Source: Ignavibacteriota bacterium
GTDB lineage: Bacteria > Bacteroidota > Ignavibacteria > Ignavibacteriales > Melioribacteraceae
Length of the DNA stretch: 64,000 nt
Assembly (NCBI GenBank): GCA_013112585.1
Contig: JABFGH010000003.1
Location: 62,001 to 126,000 of the forward strand
Reading direction: 5' to 3'
Shown piece after piece: positions 9,245 through 18,556 of this stretch. The translations under genes were made by a program, and so were the position numbers. The notes beneath the pieces were generated by a model. That model had not been told where the DNA came from. It did no database searches and saw only the letters and a program-made list of their open reading frames with translations. Position 1 is the first letter of the stretch, and each line of letters starts with the position of its first letter.

Positions 9245-10732
9245 TTAGCGCTTACCAAAAGGCAAAACAAAAGAGAAAAGTTTTCTCTGGATGTGTACAT
9301 TGGAGGCGGAGATGAATTGCTTGTACTGCTCAAACCGCTCGAATATTTCTTCAACGTAATTAACAGTTTCAACACCGCGGCAGTATCCGTTTCTAACTAC
9401 TTCATCGTTGTAGTACTTCTTTTTAGATTTTTTAAGCAAATACTCGGCAACATTATCTTTCCATTTTTGAGGATCGGCACCATATTTTTTTGCAAGTCTA
9501 ATCGCATCTTCAACATGACCAAAACCAATGTTGTATGAAGCCAACACAAATTTAATTCTCTCATCAGGGTCATCAACATATTGTGTAAAATAATTATCCA
9601 GCCAAGCCATATATTCAATTCCGGCATCAACACTTTGTTTAGGATCAAATGGATCTTTTACGCCGAAGTTTTCAGCAGTTTCAGGTAAAAGCTGCATTAA
9701 GCCAACTGCACCTGCCCAAGACCTAGCCGAGGGATCGAACTGGGATTCCTGATAAATTTGAGAAGCAATTAACCGCCAGTCCCATGGCAGGTCCACTAAA
9801 TTATCTTTAACCAAATCATCGTATTCAGAAATTCTTCCGCTGCGGCTAAGAAAAAAATCACTTTTAATTCGGCTTCTAAATTCATTTCTATTTTTATAAT
9901 ATTTACGGTAAGTAACAAAATAGGCAGGTTTTTTCTGCATCTCTTCAAGCCAAAAATTTACTGTGTGAAGCAAATCATCGCTGTCTTTACGCACTGCCCA
10001 AGCAATACGCTGCGGCAGCGATACTTTTGTGCCTGTATCAATATTTGAGTAATAGGCTTGATGGAGACGTGCAATATTTTCATCAGCAACTGTGTAATCT
10101 ATTACACCTGCTGAAACCATTTCTATTAATTCTTCCGTAGAAAGCTCCGGTTCGGCTTCAATTATATTTATATCACCGCCAATTTCTTCCGATAGATTTT
10201 CTAATCGTGATAAATATGCTGAGCCCGATTCCACATGAATAGTTTTGCCTTCCAGCTCAATTGGGTTACGAATTAATGTTTCTTCAATTTGGTGCAGCTT
10301 CATATCACGCCAGTTATCCGGTTTACGCTGTACTAATGTCTGCACTGTTGTATTGTGATGTTTTGTGAAACTTACTTGTTCGGCTCTATCTTTTGTAACG
10401 GTTAAATTATATGCAATAATATCCCCTTCACCGTTATTCAGCATTTCAAACATCTTGTTTATTTCTTTAACAATAACAATCTCTAAATCAAGGTCTAAAC
10501 TTTCGGCTAATTGACTGACCAGGTCGTATTCAAATCCCATAGGCTGCCCGCGGTAAACAAAATAGCTGTAGGAATTGTAGCCGGTAAGTGCAACTAATTT
10601 ACCCCGGTTTTTTATCTGATCTAAATCTGAAATTCTCTTTGTGGGCTTTGTGTTATTGCTTTCATTCCTTTCATTGCATGATAACAATAAAAAGGAAATT
10701 AGGAATAATATAAGAAGCGATGTTTTTTTCAT
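9245..10732 (-). CDS. mltF: MltF-type membrane-bound lytic murein transglycosylase
   Basis: A 495-residue lipoprotein that cleaves the MurNAc-GlcNAc bond of peptidoglycan in the periplasm, forming 1,6-anhydro-MurNAc ends. The lipoprotein signal is MKKTSLLILFLISFLLLSC, with Cys19 as the lipidated residue. Residues about 35-280 form a solute-binding-protein family 3 domain (RGKLVALTGYNSYSYFV, GFEYDLVSQLAESL). Residues about 315-470 form an SLT domain, with catalytic Glu near 329 in YQESQFDPSARSWAGAVGLM and the family motifs LMQLLPETA and LASYNIG. Length and domain order match MltF. The gene is followed closely by the small TPR ORF. Confidence 0.92.
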   Translation of the reverse strand: MKKTSLLILFLISFLLLSCNERNESNNTKPTKRISDLDQIKNRGKLVALTGYNSYSYFVYRGQPMGFEYDLVSQLAESLDLDLEIVIVKEINKMFEMLNNGEGDIIAYNLTVTKDRAEQVSFTKHHNTTVQTLVQRKPDNWRDMKLHQIEETLIRNPIELEGKTIHVESGSAYLSRLENLSEEIGGDINIIEAEPELSTEELIEMVSAGVIDYTVADENIARLHQAYYSNIDTGTKVSLPQRIAWAVRKDSDDLLHTVNFWLEEMQKKPAYFVTYRKYYKNRNEFRSRIKSDFFLSRSGRISEYDDLVKDNLVDLPWDWRLIASQIYQESQFDPSARSWAGAVGLMQLLPETAENFGVKDPFDPKQSVDAGIEYMAWLDNYFTQYVDDPDERIKFVLASYNIGFGHVEDAIRLAKKYGADPQKWKDNVAEYLLKKSKKKYYNDEVVRNGYCRGVETVNYVEEIFERFEQYKQFISASNVHIQRKLFSFVLPFGKR

Positions 10733-10883
10733 ATACGAGAAAGTTCCATTAATTTATTTTTGTTCTTAAATAAAAATTAAAACTTATTCTCTTTGTTGTG
10801 CTAACCTTAAAATCAACCTAAAAATTTTTAATTGAACAAACAATATGTAAGAACATTTGTTTTTTAATTGGAAAGTATTACAT

Positions 10884-12989
10884 TCACGAGAAAGCGGATT
10901 TAGGCAAAAATTCCTTCTCTACTTTTTTAATCGAATTGATTTCGCCGATAATAGTTAATTTATCTCCTACCTCAACAATAGTTTTACCTTTTGGTATTAT
11001 GTTAACGCCGTTTCTATTAATAATTGCCACTAATGTATCGGGCGGAAGTTTAAGATCTTTAAGCTGTTTGCCTATTAAATTTTCAGCATGATCTTTTAAG
11101 TTTACTGATAAAGAGAGCCATCTTTCATCATGCAGAAGAACCTTTTTCAATTCAACACCATCTTTAGCCTTTTCCCATTCAATCGAAAAGGTATCTTCAT
11201 CTACCCTGCCGGCAATTTGTGCAAGCATGCGTAAATGTTGTGCGGGGTTTTCCTGCGGACTAACCAAAAAGAAAACAGCTTTTACAATTTCTTCTTCCTC
11301 TTTGTCCTGATCTGTTAAAGGATTATTAAAGCAAATATGCACTCCGTTTTTAGAGCGTACCAGTACCATAACCGGTTGTTTAATTCCTTCAATTCGTAAA
11401 TGAGGCAATGCAACACCGCGGGTAACCGGGGTAGCGCCAATTCTTGTTCCTTCAAGAAATTGTTTTTTTATCTCTTCGGAAGAATGACCGGTAAAAGTAG
11501 AAAGGTATTCCGATGCCTGGTGAGCAACATTTTTAAAGTCGGTAAAATCTTCAATATCAATAACATGGCTGCGCATAACAATCTCTTCAAATTGGTCTTC
11601 CTTGCGCAATCCTTTCTCTTTTAATATTCCCCGTAGTTCAACATCAAGTCCGGCATGGCGCGATTTACCCAATCTTTCAAAAATATGGTATATAGCACCG
11701 GTACGCCGGACTCGTTTTTTTGCATAGTAGATATACCAAAGGACACAGAATAAAACCAATACAATTGAAAAAATAATTGAAAGCCATCCCATTTTGAAAA
11801 TTAAAAAAAGGGGAGAAATTATACCAAGTATTTGTGTCCAAGGATAAAATGGCGATTTATATCCGGGGTCGTAAGATTCAATTTTACTTTCGCGCATTAC
11901 AATAACTGCAAAGCAAACTAATGCAAACATTAGTAATTGAAAAGCACTTGCCAGCTTGGCAATTTTTGCGGGATCCAAGAAACCCAGAAACAGCACAATT
12001 GTAAAAATTGTAAACAGCAAAGCTATTATTGGAATACTTCGTTTATCAAGCCTTTTAAAAATAGGGGGTAAAATATGATCGCGGCTCATTGCCAGCGGGT
12101 ATCGCGATGCACTCATTATACCGGCATTTGCGACAGAAACAAACGCAAGCAGTGCTGCGATTGATAAGATGATAACTCCTGCCTCGCCCATAAAAACTCT
12201 TGCCGCACTGGCAACTGGAGTAATATCGCCGGCTAATTGCTCCATAGGCAAAACGCCCACCATTATTGAAGTTCCGATAACGTAAACTAAAATTGAAGTT
12301 GTCAGAGCCAGGATAACTCCAAGAGGCAAATTGCGTTCGGGGTTGATCACTTCCTCTGAAAGGCTCGCCACTTTTGTTACACCAACGTAACTGATGTAAA
12401 CCAATCCGGCAGTTGCAAAAATTGATGACATTCCCGCGTCAAAAAACCCATCAAAATGTGAGTATGAAATTTCCGGTAATCCGCCGGCTATAAAAATTGC
12501 TATGATAGATAATAGTCCGAACAATAAAAGAATTTGGAGTCTGCCGCTTTTTTTTGCACCGAAAGCATTAATTGAACCGAGTATAATTGCAATAAGTATT
12601 GCAGCCGGAGTAATGGAAAGTTCCGGAACAAAAAGCGAAATGTAAGCTCCCATCCCTATCAGTGCAAAAGCAACTTTTAGAATTAGCGCAAACCAGGTGC
12701 CTAACCCGCCAATTGTACCGAAAAGAGGACCGAGCGTTCTATCTAAAAAGTAGTAAACCCCGCCTGCTCTCGGCATCGCGGTTGCAAGTTCAATTATGCT
12801 GAACATAGCCGGAACTAAAGGTACGGCTGCAATTAAATATGCAAGTACTAAGGCAGGACCCGCCTGCTGTGCTGCAATTCCGGGTAAAAGAAAAAAACCG
12901 GCACTAAGTGTTGTACCGGTTGCTATTGCAAATACGTCGAGCAATTTTAGTTCTTTTTTCAACAGAAACGTTTTTTTAAGCTGTACCAT
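10884..12989 (-). CDS. APC-superfamily permease fused to PTS IIA-like and TrkA-C domains
   Basis: A 701-residue inner-membrane protein. The first 430 residues or so form an AA_permease_2-type transporter with about 12 hydrophobic segments; the N-terminus LDVFAIATGTTLSAGFFLLP carries the unwound TM1 motif of amino-acid/polyamine/organocation permeases. About 480-600 resembles a PTS EIIA type 2 (nitrogen-type) domain, with the expected phospho-acceptor His near 530 in ALPHLRIEG. The last 80 residues (LIGKQLKDLKLPPDTLVAI, KLTIIGE) match TrkA-C (RCK_C), a ligand-binding regulatory domain. The substrate cannot be read from sequence. The soluble part suggests transport gated by a small ligand or phosphorylation (inference). 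Confidence 0.88.
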   Translation of the reverse strand: MVQLKKTFLLKKELKLLDVFAIATGTTLSAGFFLLPGIAAQQAGPALVLAYLIAAVPLVPAMFSIIELATAMPRAGGVYYFLDRTLGPLFGTIGGLGTWFALILKVAFALIGMGAYISLFVPELSITPAAILIAIILGSINAFGAKKSGRLQILLLFGLLSIIAIFIAGGLPEISYSHFDGFFDAGMSSIFATAGLVYISYVGVTKVASLSEEVINPERNLPLGVILALTTSILVYVIGTSIMVGVLPMEQLAGDITPVASAARVFMGEAGVIILSIAALLAFVSVANAGIMSASRYPLAMSRDHILPPIFKRLDKRSIPIIALLFTIFTIVLFLGFLDPAKIAKLASAFQLLMFALVCFAVIVMRESKIESYDPGYKSPFYPWTQILGIISPLFLIFKMGWLSIIFSIVLVLFCVLWYIYYAKKRVRRTGAIYHIFERLGKSRHAGLDVELRGILKEKGLRKEDQFEEIVMRSHVIDIEDFTDFKNVAHQASEYLSTFTGHSSEEIKKQFLEGTRIGATPVTRGVALPHLRIEGIKQPVMVLVRSKNGVHICFNNPLTDQDKEEEEIVKAVFFLVSPQENPAQHLRMLAQIAGRVDEDTFSIEWEKAKDGVELKKVLLHDERWLSLSVNLKDHAENLIGKQLKDLKLPPDTLVAIINRNGVNIIPKGKTIVEVGDKLTIIGEINSIKKVEKEFLPKSAFS

Positions 12990-13009
12990 ATATCAGGGAT
13001 AATTTCCAA

Positions 13010-13146
13010 AAAATAACAAAAGACAAATAGTAAATGACAAATCACAAAAAACAAATAACAAAAGACAAACCTGCCTGCCGGAAGGCGGGTGGCAAATAGC
13101 AAAAGACAAATAACAAAATTCAAATGTCAAACCTGCCTGCCGGAAT
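13010..13146. repeat. CAAATAACAAA-type array with GC-rich palindrome
   Basis: Upstream of the permease gene runs an array of short degenerate units such as GACAAATAACAAAAGACAAA. It is interrupted by CCTGCCTGCCGGAAGGCGGGTG at 13070-13091 and a partial copy of the same palindrome near 13132-13144. The 22-base palindrome and the flanking units recur in reverse complement at 41940-42165. No coding capacity. Confidence 0.8.
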
Positions 13147-13238
13147 ATAGCTTGGTTAAAAATCCGCCTTATATTTTTTTAAAATGAATTAATATTTAAC
13201 GTGATTTTATAATTTCGTGTGCAATAATTTTTAATAAA

Positions 13239-13907
13239 CTAATTCATTTTAAATGGCATGTCCATTTTCTTCAAACCTTTTGGTACAGTAAATAGATCGG
13301 AATTTAAATCTTGTTTATTTACTTCTACAACTTCAAAGGCGTTTACTTTATCTCCATCATCATTAACAATTACCGACATTGGAAAGAAGTTGCCGTCAGC
13401 AATTTCCTGCTGCCAAGCCGGAATCTCGCCGCCGCCCATTGGACTTTGCATAGGAACGAAGGAACCTAATTCATCGGTGACCCACATTTCAACTAAGCCT
13501 TCGTCAGATTCAAAAGTCCAAAGTGTGCACTCGTATCCCAAAATATCTTTTTTCTTGTCGGTAATCTTCGGAGCCTTTCCTTCATCCATATTTTCATACT
13601 CTTCATTGTGGTCGCTCATCATCATATCACGCGGGTATTCCATATACATGCCTTGGGATTCCATTATCATTTTAACTGATTTTTGATCAAAAATAATTAC
13701 GGCGCCCATTGCGTCTTTAACTTCCATTCTAATTTTATCATCTTTAACAAAATAATCTATTAAAGAAGAATCATCACCATCACCGCCGCTAACTTTAAAT
13801 TTAACCTTTCCTTCAAATGCATTTTGTGCATGCAGGGTTAAAGATGAAGTAAAAAATAGTGACAGTATAAAAAGTATTGCCGGTAAATTTCTCTTTCTTA
13901 ATAACAT
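13239..13907 (-). CDS. DUF4412 family exported protein
   Basis: 222 residues with a signal peptide (MLLRKRNLPAILFILSLFF to LHAQ), so periplasmic or outer-membrane associated. The body matches the DUF4412 pattern: FEGKVKFKV, a dehydrated-looking D/K-rich strand pattern, MYMEYPRD, and ILGYECTLWTF followed by EMWVTDELG. The family has no established function. Start at 13907 is supported by GGAGG in AAACGGAGGCATA. The gene is divergent from the SDR gene at 14077, so both promoters lie in 13908-14076. A 14-base inverted repeat links the stop region (13239-13253) with 13178-13191 and could act in termination, but its loop is long. Confidence 0.8.
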   Translation of the reverse strand: MLLRKRNLPAILFILSLFFTSSLTLHAQNAFEGKVKFKVSGGDGDDSSLIDYFVKDDKIRMEVKDAMGAVIIFDQKSVKMIMESQGMYMEYPRDMMMSDHNEEYENMDEGKAPKITDKKKDILGYECTLWTFESDEGLVEMWVTDELGSFVPMQSPMGGGEIPAWQQEIADGNFFPMSVIVNDDGDKVNAFEVVEVNKQDLNSDLFTVPKGLKKMDMPFKMN

Positions 13908-14076
13908 TATGCCTCCGTTTTTATTGAAAAAAATTTTTGTGTTATACTATCGATGTGTAAATATAATATAAAAAATCAATTTAGAATGCTGCAAATTCAA
14001 ATTTAATTATTCCATTTGTTTAGTTCATTTTGCTAAATTTGTATTCAAAATTTTGAAAAACTTACAGGAATGAATA

Positions 14077-15114
14077 ATGAAATTTTTAGTTACCGGCGGA
14101 GCAGGATTTTTAGGAATTAATTTAGTTAGACATTTATTGGAGAGAGGTCATGAAGTAACTTCACTGGATATTGCAGATTTTACGTATGAAGATGTTAAAG
14201 ATAAAACTAAAATTATAGTTGGAGATATCAGAGACCCTGAAGATGTTAACAAGGCAATGGAAGGAATTGATATTGTAATTCACACAGCGGCGGCGCTGCC
14301 GCTTTATACACCCGAAGAAATATTTTCCACCGATATTGAGGGGACAAGAATTTTATGCGAGGCAGCCGAAAAACATAACATCCAAAGATTTATTCACATT
14401 TCATCCACGGCTGTTTACGGCATCCCTGATCATCATCCACTTTATGAAAATGACAAACTGGACGGTGTTGGACCATACGGAAAGGCAAAAATTAAAGCTG
14501 AAGAGGAATGTTTGAAATTGAGAGAAAAAGGTTTCTGCGTTCCGATAATTCGTCCTAAATCATTTATTGGTCCCGAAAGGTTAGGCGTGTTTGCACTTTT
14601 TTATGATTGGGCAAAAGACGGCAAAGGCTTTCCTATGATAGGGAACGGGAAAAACCGTTATCAGTTACTCGATGTTGAAGACCTTTGCGACGCAATTTAT
14701 AAATGCGTTGAGCTTGATAAAGAAATAGTGAATGACATATTTAACATTGGCGCAAAAGAATTTGCAACCATGAAAGAAGATTACCAGGCTGTGCTTGATT
14801 ATGCAGGGCATGGAAAAAAGATTAAAGGTCTGCCTGAAAAACCAATTATTTATACATTAAGAATATTAGAAGCTTTAAAACTTTCTCCACTTTACAAATG
14901 GGTTTACGAAACAGCCTCCAAAGATTCCTTTGTTTCGATAGAAAAGGCGGAAGAAAAGCTTGGCTATAAACCAAAATTTTCAAATCAGGATGCACTTGTT
15001 AGAAATTACAAATGGTATCTTGATAATCTTCACACATTTGAAAATTCATCCGGTATCTCGCATCGTGTACCCTGGAAGCAGGGAATACTTAAAGTTGCGA
15101 AGATGTTCTTCTGA
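14077..15114 (+). CDS. NAD-dependent epimerase/dehydratase (extended SDR)
   Basis: 345 residues of the extended short-chain dehydrogenase/reductase family, cytoplasmic. The nucleotide-binding motif is TGGAGFLG (6-13), followed by an acidic end of the second strand (SLDIAD) typical of NAD preference and GDIRD. The catalytic pair is Tyr134/Lys138 in YGKAK, with an upstream Ser in HISSTAVYG. Family members act on nucleotide sugars or on 3-beta-hydroxysteroid-like substrates; the substrate here is unknown. The last 80 residues are divergent from the model sugar epimerases. It is the first gene of the plus-strand half, with AGGA upstream of the ATG. Confidence 0.88.
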   Translation: MKFLVTGGAGFLGINLVRHLLERGHEVTSLDIADFTYEDVKDKTKIIVGDIRDPEDVNKAMEGIDIVIHTAAALPLYTPEEIFSTDIEGTRILCEAAEKHNIQRFIHISSTAVYGIPDHHPLYENDKLDGVGPYGKAKIKAEEECLKLREKGFCVPIIRPKSFIGPERLGVFALFYDWAKDGKGFPMIGNGKNRYQLLDVEDLCDAIYKCVELDKEIVNDIFNIGAKEFATMKEDYQAVLDYAGHGKKIKGLPEKPIIYTLRILEALKLSPLYKWVYETASKDSFVSIEKAEEKLGYKPKFSNQDALVRNYKWYLDNLHTFENSSGISHRVPWKQGILKVAKMFF

Positions 15115-15125
15115 ACAAGAATCTA

Positions 15126-15179
15126 TTACGTAAAAAACGCAACAAATCTTACGTAATTTTCGTAACGCATTTTACGTAA
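15126..15179. promoter_or_regulatory. Three TTACGTAA palindromes at exact 23-base spacing
   Basis: TTACGTAA occurs at 15126-15133, 15149-15156 and 15172-15179, each 23 bases apart, starting 11 bases after the SDR stop. The spacers share CGCAAC/CGTAAC-like segments. Exact palindromes in phase suggest protein-binding iterons (inference). The rest of the 384-base gap to 15498 holds nothing else I recognise apart from a possible Bacteroidota-like -7 element TATATTTG at 15354-15361. Confidence 0.45.
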
Positions 15180-15498
15180 TATTTTTGTACGGTATTATTC
15201 TCATCAGTGAAAAATTCTGTAATTCGTGGTCATAAGCTATTTACCACAATCCAGCCTACTGTAAGCAAGCGCACGAAATATTTCTAATAGATCGGTTTGG
15301 CTAACCGAGTTTAATTCTCCTAATTTAAATTTCCCATAAAATTCAAAAAAAGTTATATTTGTTGCTGGTTAAATTGTAACTTAAAAATCATTAGAAATTA
15401 ACAAAAATTAACAGATCTTTATTGAAACATATTAAATATTGATTTGTTAAATCCATTTGAAATTGGAAGAATTAAATAATTAAACAAAGAGGAATGAC

Positions 15499-16482
15499 TT
15501 GGAAATTACCGAACTAAATGAAAAAATAAAACGAGAGAGTGAATTTATTGATGTACTTTTCCGTGAAATCGGTAAAGTAATTGTTGGGCAAAAGGGAATG
15601 GTTGAAAGGCTGGTAGTTGGGCTTTTAGCCAACGGGCATATACTTTTAGAAGGTGTACCCGGTTTAGCAAAAACCCTTGCAATCAATTCACTTGCTTCTT
15701 CAATGAATGCAAAATTCCAAAGAATTCAGTTTACACCCGATCTGCTGCCCGCGGATTTAATTGGTACAATGATATATAATCAGAAGGACGGTAACTTTTC
15801 AATTAAAAAGGGACCGATCTTTTCTAACTTTATTTTGGCGGATGAGATTAACCGAGCGCCCGCAAAAGTACAGAGTGCTTTGCTTGAAGCAATGCAGGAG
15901 CGCCAGGTAACTATCGGTAAGGAAACTTTTAAACTGGAAGAACCGTTCCTTGTGCTCGCTACACAAAACCCGATTGAACAGGAAGGAACATATCCTTTAC
16001 CCGAAGCACAGGTTGACCGTTTTATGCTGAAGGTGAAGATCACTTATCCGAGTCGAGAAGAAGAATTGCAAATTATGCAGCAGAACATCAGCGGTATTGT
16101 ACAGAAAATTAATCCGGTAATTGAGCCGGCAGCAATCTTAAATGCGCGTAAGCTCATTCACGAAGTTTACATTGACGAAAAAATAGAAAAATATATTCTC
16201 GATATAGTCTTTGCCACTCGCCAGCCGAAAGAATTCGGATTGGATAATTTAACTGATCTGATCAGTTACGGCGGATCGCCGAGAGCAACAATTAACCTGG
16301 CACTGGGCGCAAGAGCAATGGCGTTTATCAAACGAAGAGGTTATGTGATTCCCGAAGATGTGCGCGGAATTTGTATGGATACATTGAGACACAGAATTGC
16401 AGTAACATACGAAGCTGAAGCTGAGGATATAACTTCAGAAAATATAGTTCAGGAAATTTTAAATAAAGTTGAAGTACCGTAG
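15499..16482 (+). CDS. MoxR family AAA+ ATPase of the Bat operon
   Basis: A 327-residue cytoplasmic AAA+ ATPase (AAA_3 plus lid). Walker A is GVPGLAKT (52-59), Walker B is ILADEINRAP near 113, and the sensor region is LATQNPIEQEGTYPLPEAQ. MoxR ATPases act as chaperones with VWA-domain partners (established), and the VWA proteins BatA and BatB are encoded downstream. The start is TTG at 15499: the only nearby ATG (15494) is out of frame and soon stops, and AGAGGA at 15488-15493 is a well-placed ribosome site. It is separated from the DUF58 gene by about 250 bases of repeat-containing DNA. Confidence 0.93.
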   Translation: MEITELNEKIKRESEFIDVLFREIGKVIVGQKGMVERLVVGLLANGHILLEGVPGLAKTLAINSLASSMNAKFQRIQFTPDLLPADLIGTMIYNQKDGNFSIKKGPIFSNFILADEINRAPAKVQSALLEAMQERQVTIGKETFKLEEPFLVLATQNPIEQEGTYPLPEAQVDRFMLKVKITYPSREEELQIMQQNISGIVQKINPVIEPAAILNARKLIHEVYIDEKIEKYILDIVFATRQPKEFGLDNLTDLISYGGSPRATINLALGARAMAFIKRRGYVIPEDVRGICMDTLRHRIAVTYEAEAEDITSENIVQEILNKVEVP

Positions 16483-16645
16483 TGATTTATAAAATAAAAA
16501 TTTATGCAATTAATTAAATATCTATAGAGTAATAAATTGTCATGCTGAATTTGCCTTAAGCGGCTGTTGCAGAATTTTTGCGATGTCATAGAGAGGCAGT
16601 TTTATCGCCGAAGCTATCTCCATTTATGTTGATATTGTGAATAAT

Positions 16646-16689
16646 GAGATTGCTTCTCCCGATAAAAAACATCGGGTTCGCAATGACTC
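16646..16689. repeat. Palindromic repeat of the GTCATTGCGAA / GAAGCAATCTC family
   Basis: GAGATTGCTTCTCCCGAT and ATCGGGTTCGCAATGACTC flank a CCCGAT/ATCGGG stem. This is the reverse complement of the dispersed element also seen at 28932-29021, 30082-30163 and 30198-30239, each with a different inner stem. Confidence 0.75.
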
Positions 16690-16733
16690 AAATGAGATAC
16701 TTTATGTGTGAATGTAATAACTAAAAACGATTG

Positions 16734-17609
16734 ATGACAACACGAGAACTTTTAAAAGAAGTAAGACAAATTGAAATTAGAACACGCGGTATTGTTAACG
16801 AGGTGTTCTCAGGGGAATACCATTCCGTTTTTAAAGGAAGAGGTATGGAATTTTCCGAGGTACGGGAATACCAAATCGGCGATGATATCAGAAGTATTGA
16901 TTGGAATGTTACTGCGAGATTCGGGCATCCTTATATCAAAATTTTTGAAGAGGAACGTGAGCTGACCGCAATGCTGATAGTGGATATGAGCGGTTCGCAA
17001 TTTTTTGGAAGTGTTGATAAAACGAAACAGCAAATAGCAGCAGAGCTTACCGCGATACTTGCTTTCTCTGCAATGCGCAATAATGATAAAGTGGGATTGA
17101 TTTTATTCACTGACGAAATTGAAAAATTTGTTCCGCCCCGAAAAGGTCGCAGTCACGTTTTAAGAATTATCAGAGAAGTACTTTCATTTGAACCGAAAGG
17201 GAATAAGACCAACATCCGCGGAGCGTTGGAGTATTTTAATAATACAATTAAAAAGAAGAGTATTGCATTTTTGATTTCCGACTTTATTGATGAAGGTTAT
17301 GATAAAATTTTAAAGATTGTCGGCAGAAAACATGATTTGATTGGACTGGTACTTCAAGATCCTCGCGAAATTGAAATTCCTAAAGCAGGACTTTTGAAAT
17401 TGCAGGATACAGAAACCGGCAGAATAAGATATGTTGACAGCAATAGTAAAATGGTTCAAGAACAGTTCAGTAAAACAATAGCAGAGCGGGAAGCATTTAG
17501 AAAGTCATTGTTCTCAACGAGCAGGCTGGATGCAATTGAGATTAATGCCGGTGAATCGTATGTAACACCACTGGTTAAATTTTTTAAGATGCGCGAGAAG
17601 AGATGGTAA
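16734..17609 (+). CDS. DUF58 domain protein of the Bat operon
   Basis: 291 residues from ATG at 16734 (a TTG directly before it is less likely). The DUF58 signature is RGMEFSEVREYQIGDDIRSI followed by DWNVTAR, leading into a degenerate von Willebrand A fold with MIDAS-like DMSGSQFFG. DUF58 proteins lie between moxR and the bat genes in Bacteroidota and spirochaetes; their biochemical role is unsettled, with binding to MoxR suspected. The stop overlaps the ATG of the next gene (17603), indicating translational coupling. Confidence 0.92.
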   Translation: MTTRELLKEVRQIEIRTRGIVNEVFSGEYHSVFKGRGMEFSEVREYQIGDDIRSIDWNVTARFGHPYIKIFEEERELTAMLIVDMSGSQFFGSVDKTKQQIAAELTAILAFSAMRNNDKVGLILFTDEIEKFVPPRKGRSHVLRIIREVLSFEPKGNKTNIRGALEYFNNTIKKKSIAFLISDFIDEGYDKILKIVGRKHDLIGLVLQDPREIEIPKAGLLKLQDTETGRIRYVDSNSKMVQEQFSKTIAEREAFRKSLFSTSRLDAIEINAGESYVTPLVKFFKMREKRW

Positions 17610-18556
17610 GAAAATTATTTTTTATTTCAGGGATACTCATTTTAATTTTTTCTGCTCAATTTCAAGCGCAGTCAATTAGTGTGTTTGCCGCAACGGATAC
17701 AACCGAATATATTGTCGGCGATTATATTCACTACACACTTGAGGTTATCTACGATAAAGAAATAACCACCGAAATGCCTTCACTCAAAGATACAATTTCG
17801 GTACTCGAATTTATTAAAGAATATCCGGTTGAACGTGAAGAGAAAGACTCAGAAGTGAAGGAACTCTATCATGTTGTTTATTCAAAATATGATTCTGCCG
17901 GAGTTACAATTCCCTCGATTCCAATAAAATATTTTGTTGCCGGTGATGAGAATCCGCGTGAGATAAAAACTAACGAAGTTGAAATTGTAGTACGAACTCT
18001 TGAAGTAAATCCGCAAGGTGATATTCAGGATGTTAAAGCTCCAATTAAGTATCCGGTTGATTGGTTATTCTGGTTAATTATAGTTTTAATAATTCTGCTG
18101 GTTTTAATCGGGCTCTATTTCCTTTATGGGTATTACAAAAAGAAAAGAGCCGGAACAGAGGTTCAGAAAGTTGTTGTAAAAATTCCGCCGCACAAAATTG
18201 CGCTTAAACATTTAAGCGAATTAGAAGAGAAAAAACTTTGGCAGCAGGGCAAGGTTAAGGATTATCATTCAGAAGTTACCGGTATTATACGTCAATATTT
18301 TGAAGAAAGGTTTAACTTTTACGCATTAGAAATGACATCAACTGAAGTGCTGGATAAACTAAAAAATGTTAAGGAAGCTCAATCAATTTTTGATAAAACG
18401 CGCGACTTTTTAAGTAATGCAGATTTAGTAAAGTTCGCAAAGTTTCAACCATTGCCATCTGTAAATGAAGAGATGATGAAACAGGCAAACGAAATTGTAC
18501 GCCAAACTATACCTATGGAATCACAACTCTTGGAAGAGGAGAATGTAAATGCTTAG
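17603..18556 (+). CDS. Bat operon membrane protein with one transmembrane helix
   Basis: 317 residues. A signal peptide (MVRKLFFISGILILIFSAQF) leads into a periplasmic beta-rich region of about 130 residues. A single strong transmembrane helix follows (WLFWLIIVLIILLVLIGLYF, about 154-175), then a cytoplasmic charged domain with KYHSEVTGIIRQYFEER-like helices. This gene sits between DUF58 and batA in Bacteroidota-type operons and resembles the C-terminal half of BatD proteins, so it may be a partner or paralogue of BatD (inference). It overlaps both neighbours by 7-8 bases. Confidence 0.8.
   Translation: MVRKLFFISGILILIFSAQFQAQSISVFAATDTTEYIVGDYIHYTLEVIYDKEITTEMPSLKDTISVLEFIKEYPVEREEKDSEVKELYHVVYSKYDSAGVTIPSIPIKYFVAGDENPREIKTNEVEIVVRTLEVNPQGDIQDVKAPIKYPVDWLFWLIIVLIILLVLIGLYFLYGYYKKKRAGTEVQKVVVKIPPHKIALKHLSELEEKKLWQQGKVKDYHSEVTGIIRQYFEERFNFYALEMTSTEVLDKLKNVKEAQSIFDKTRDFLSNADLVKFAKFQPLPSVNEEMMKQANEIVRQTIPMESQLLEEENVNA

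Noticed and set aside
13178-13253. Inverted repeat of 14 bases around the end of the DUF4412 gene as a terminator
   Set aside because: The loop is about 47 bases, the stem is AT-rich, and no T-run follows on the minus strand.
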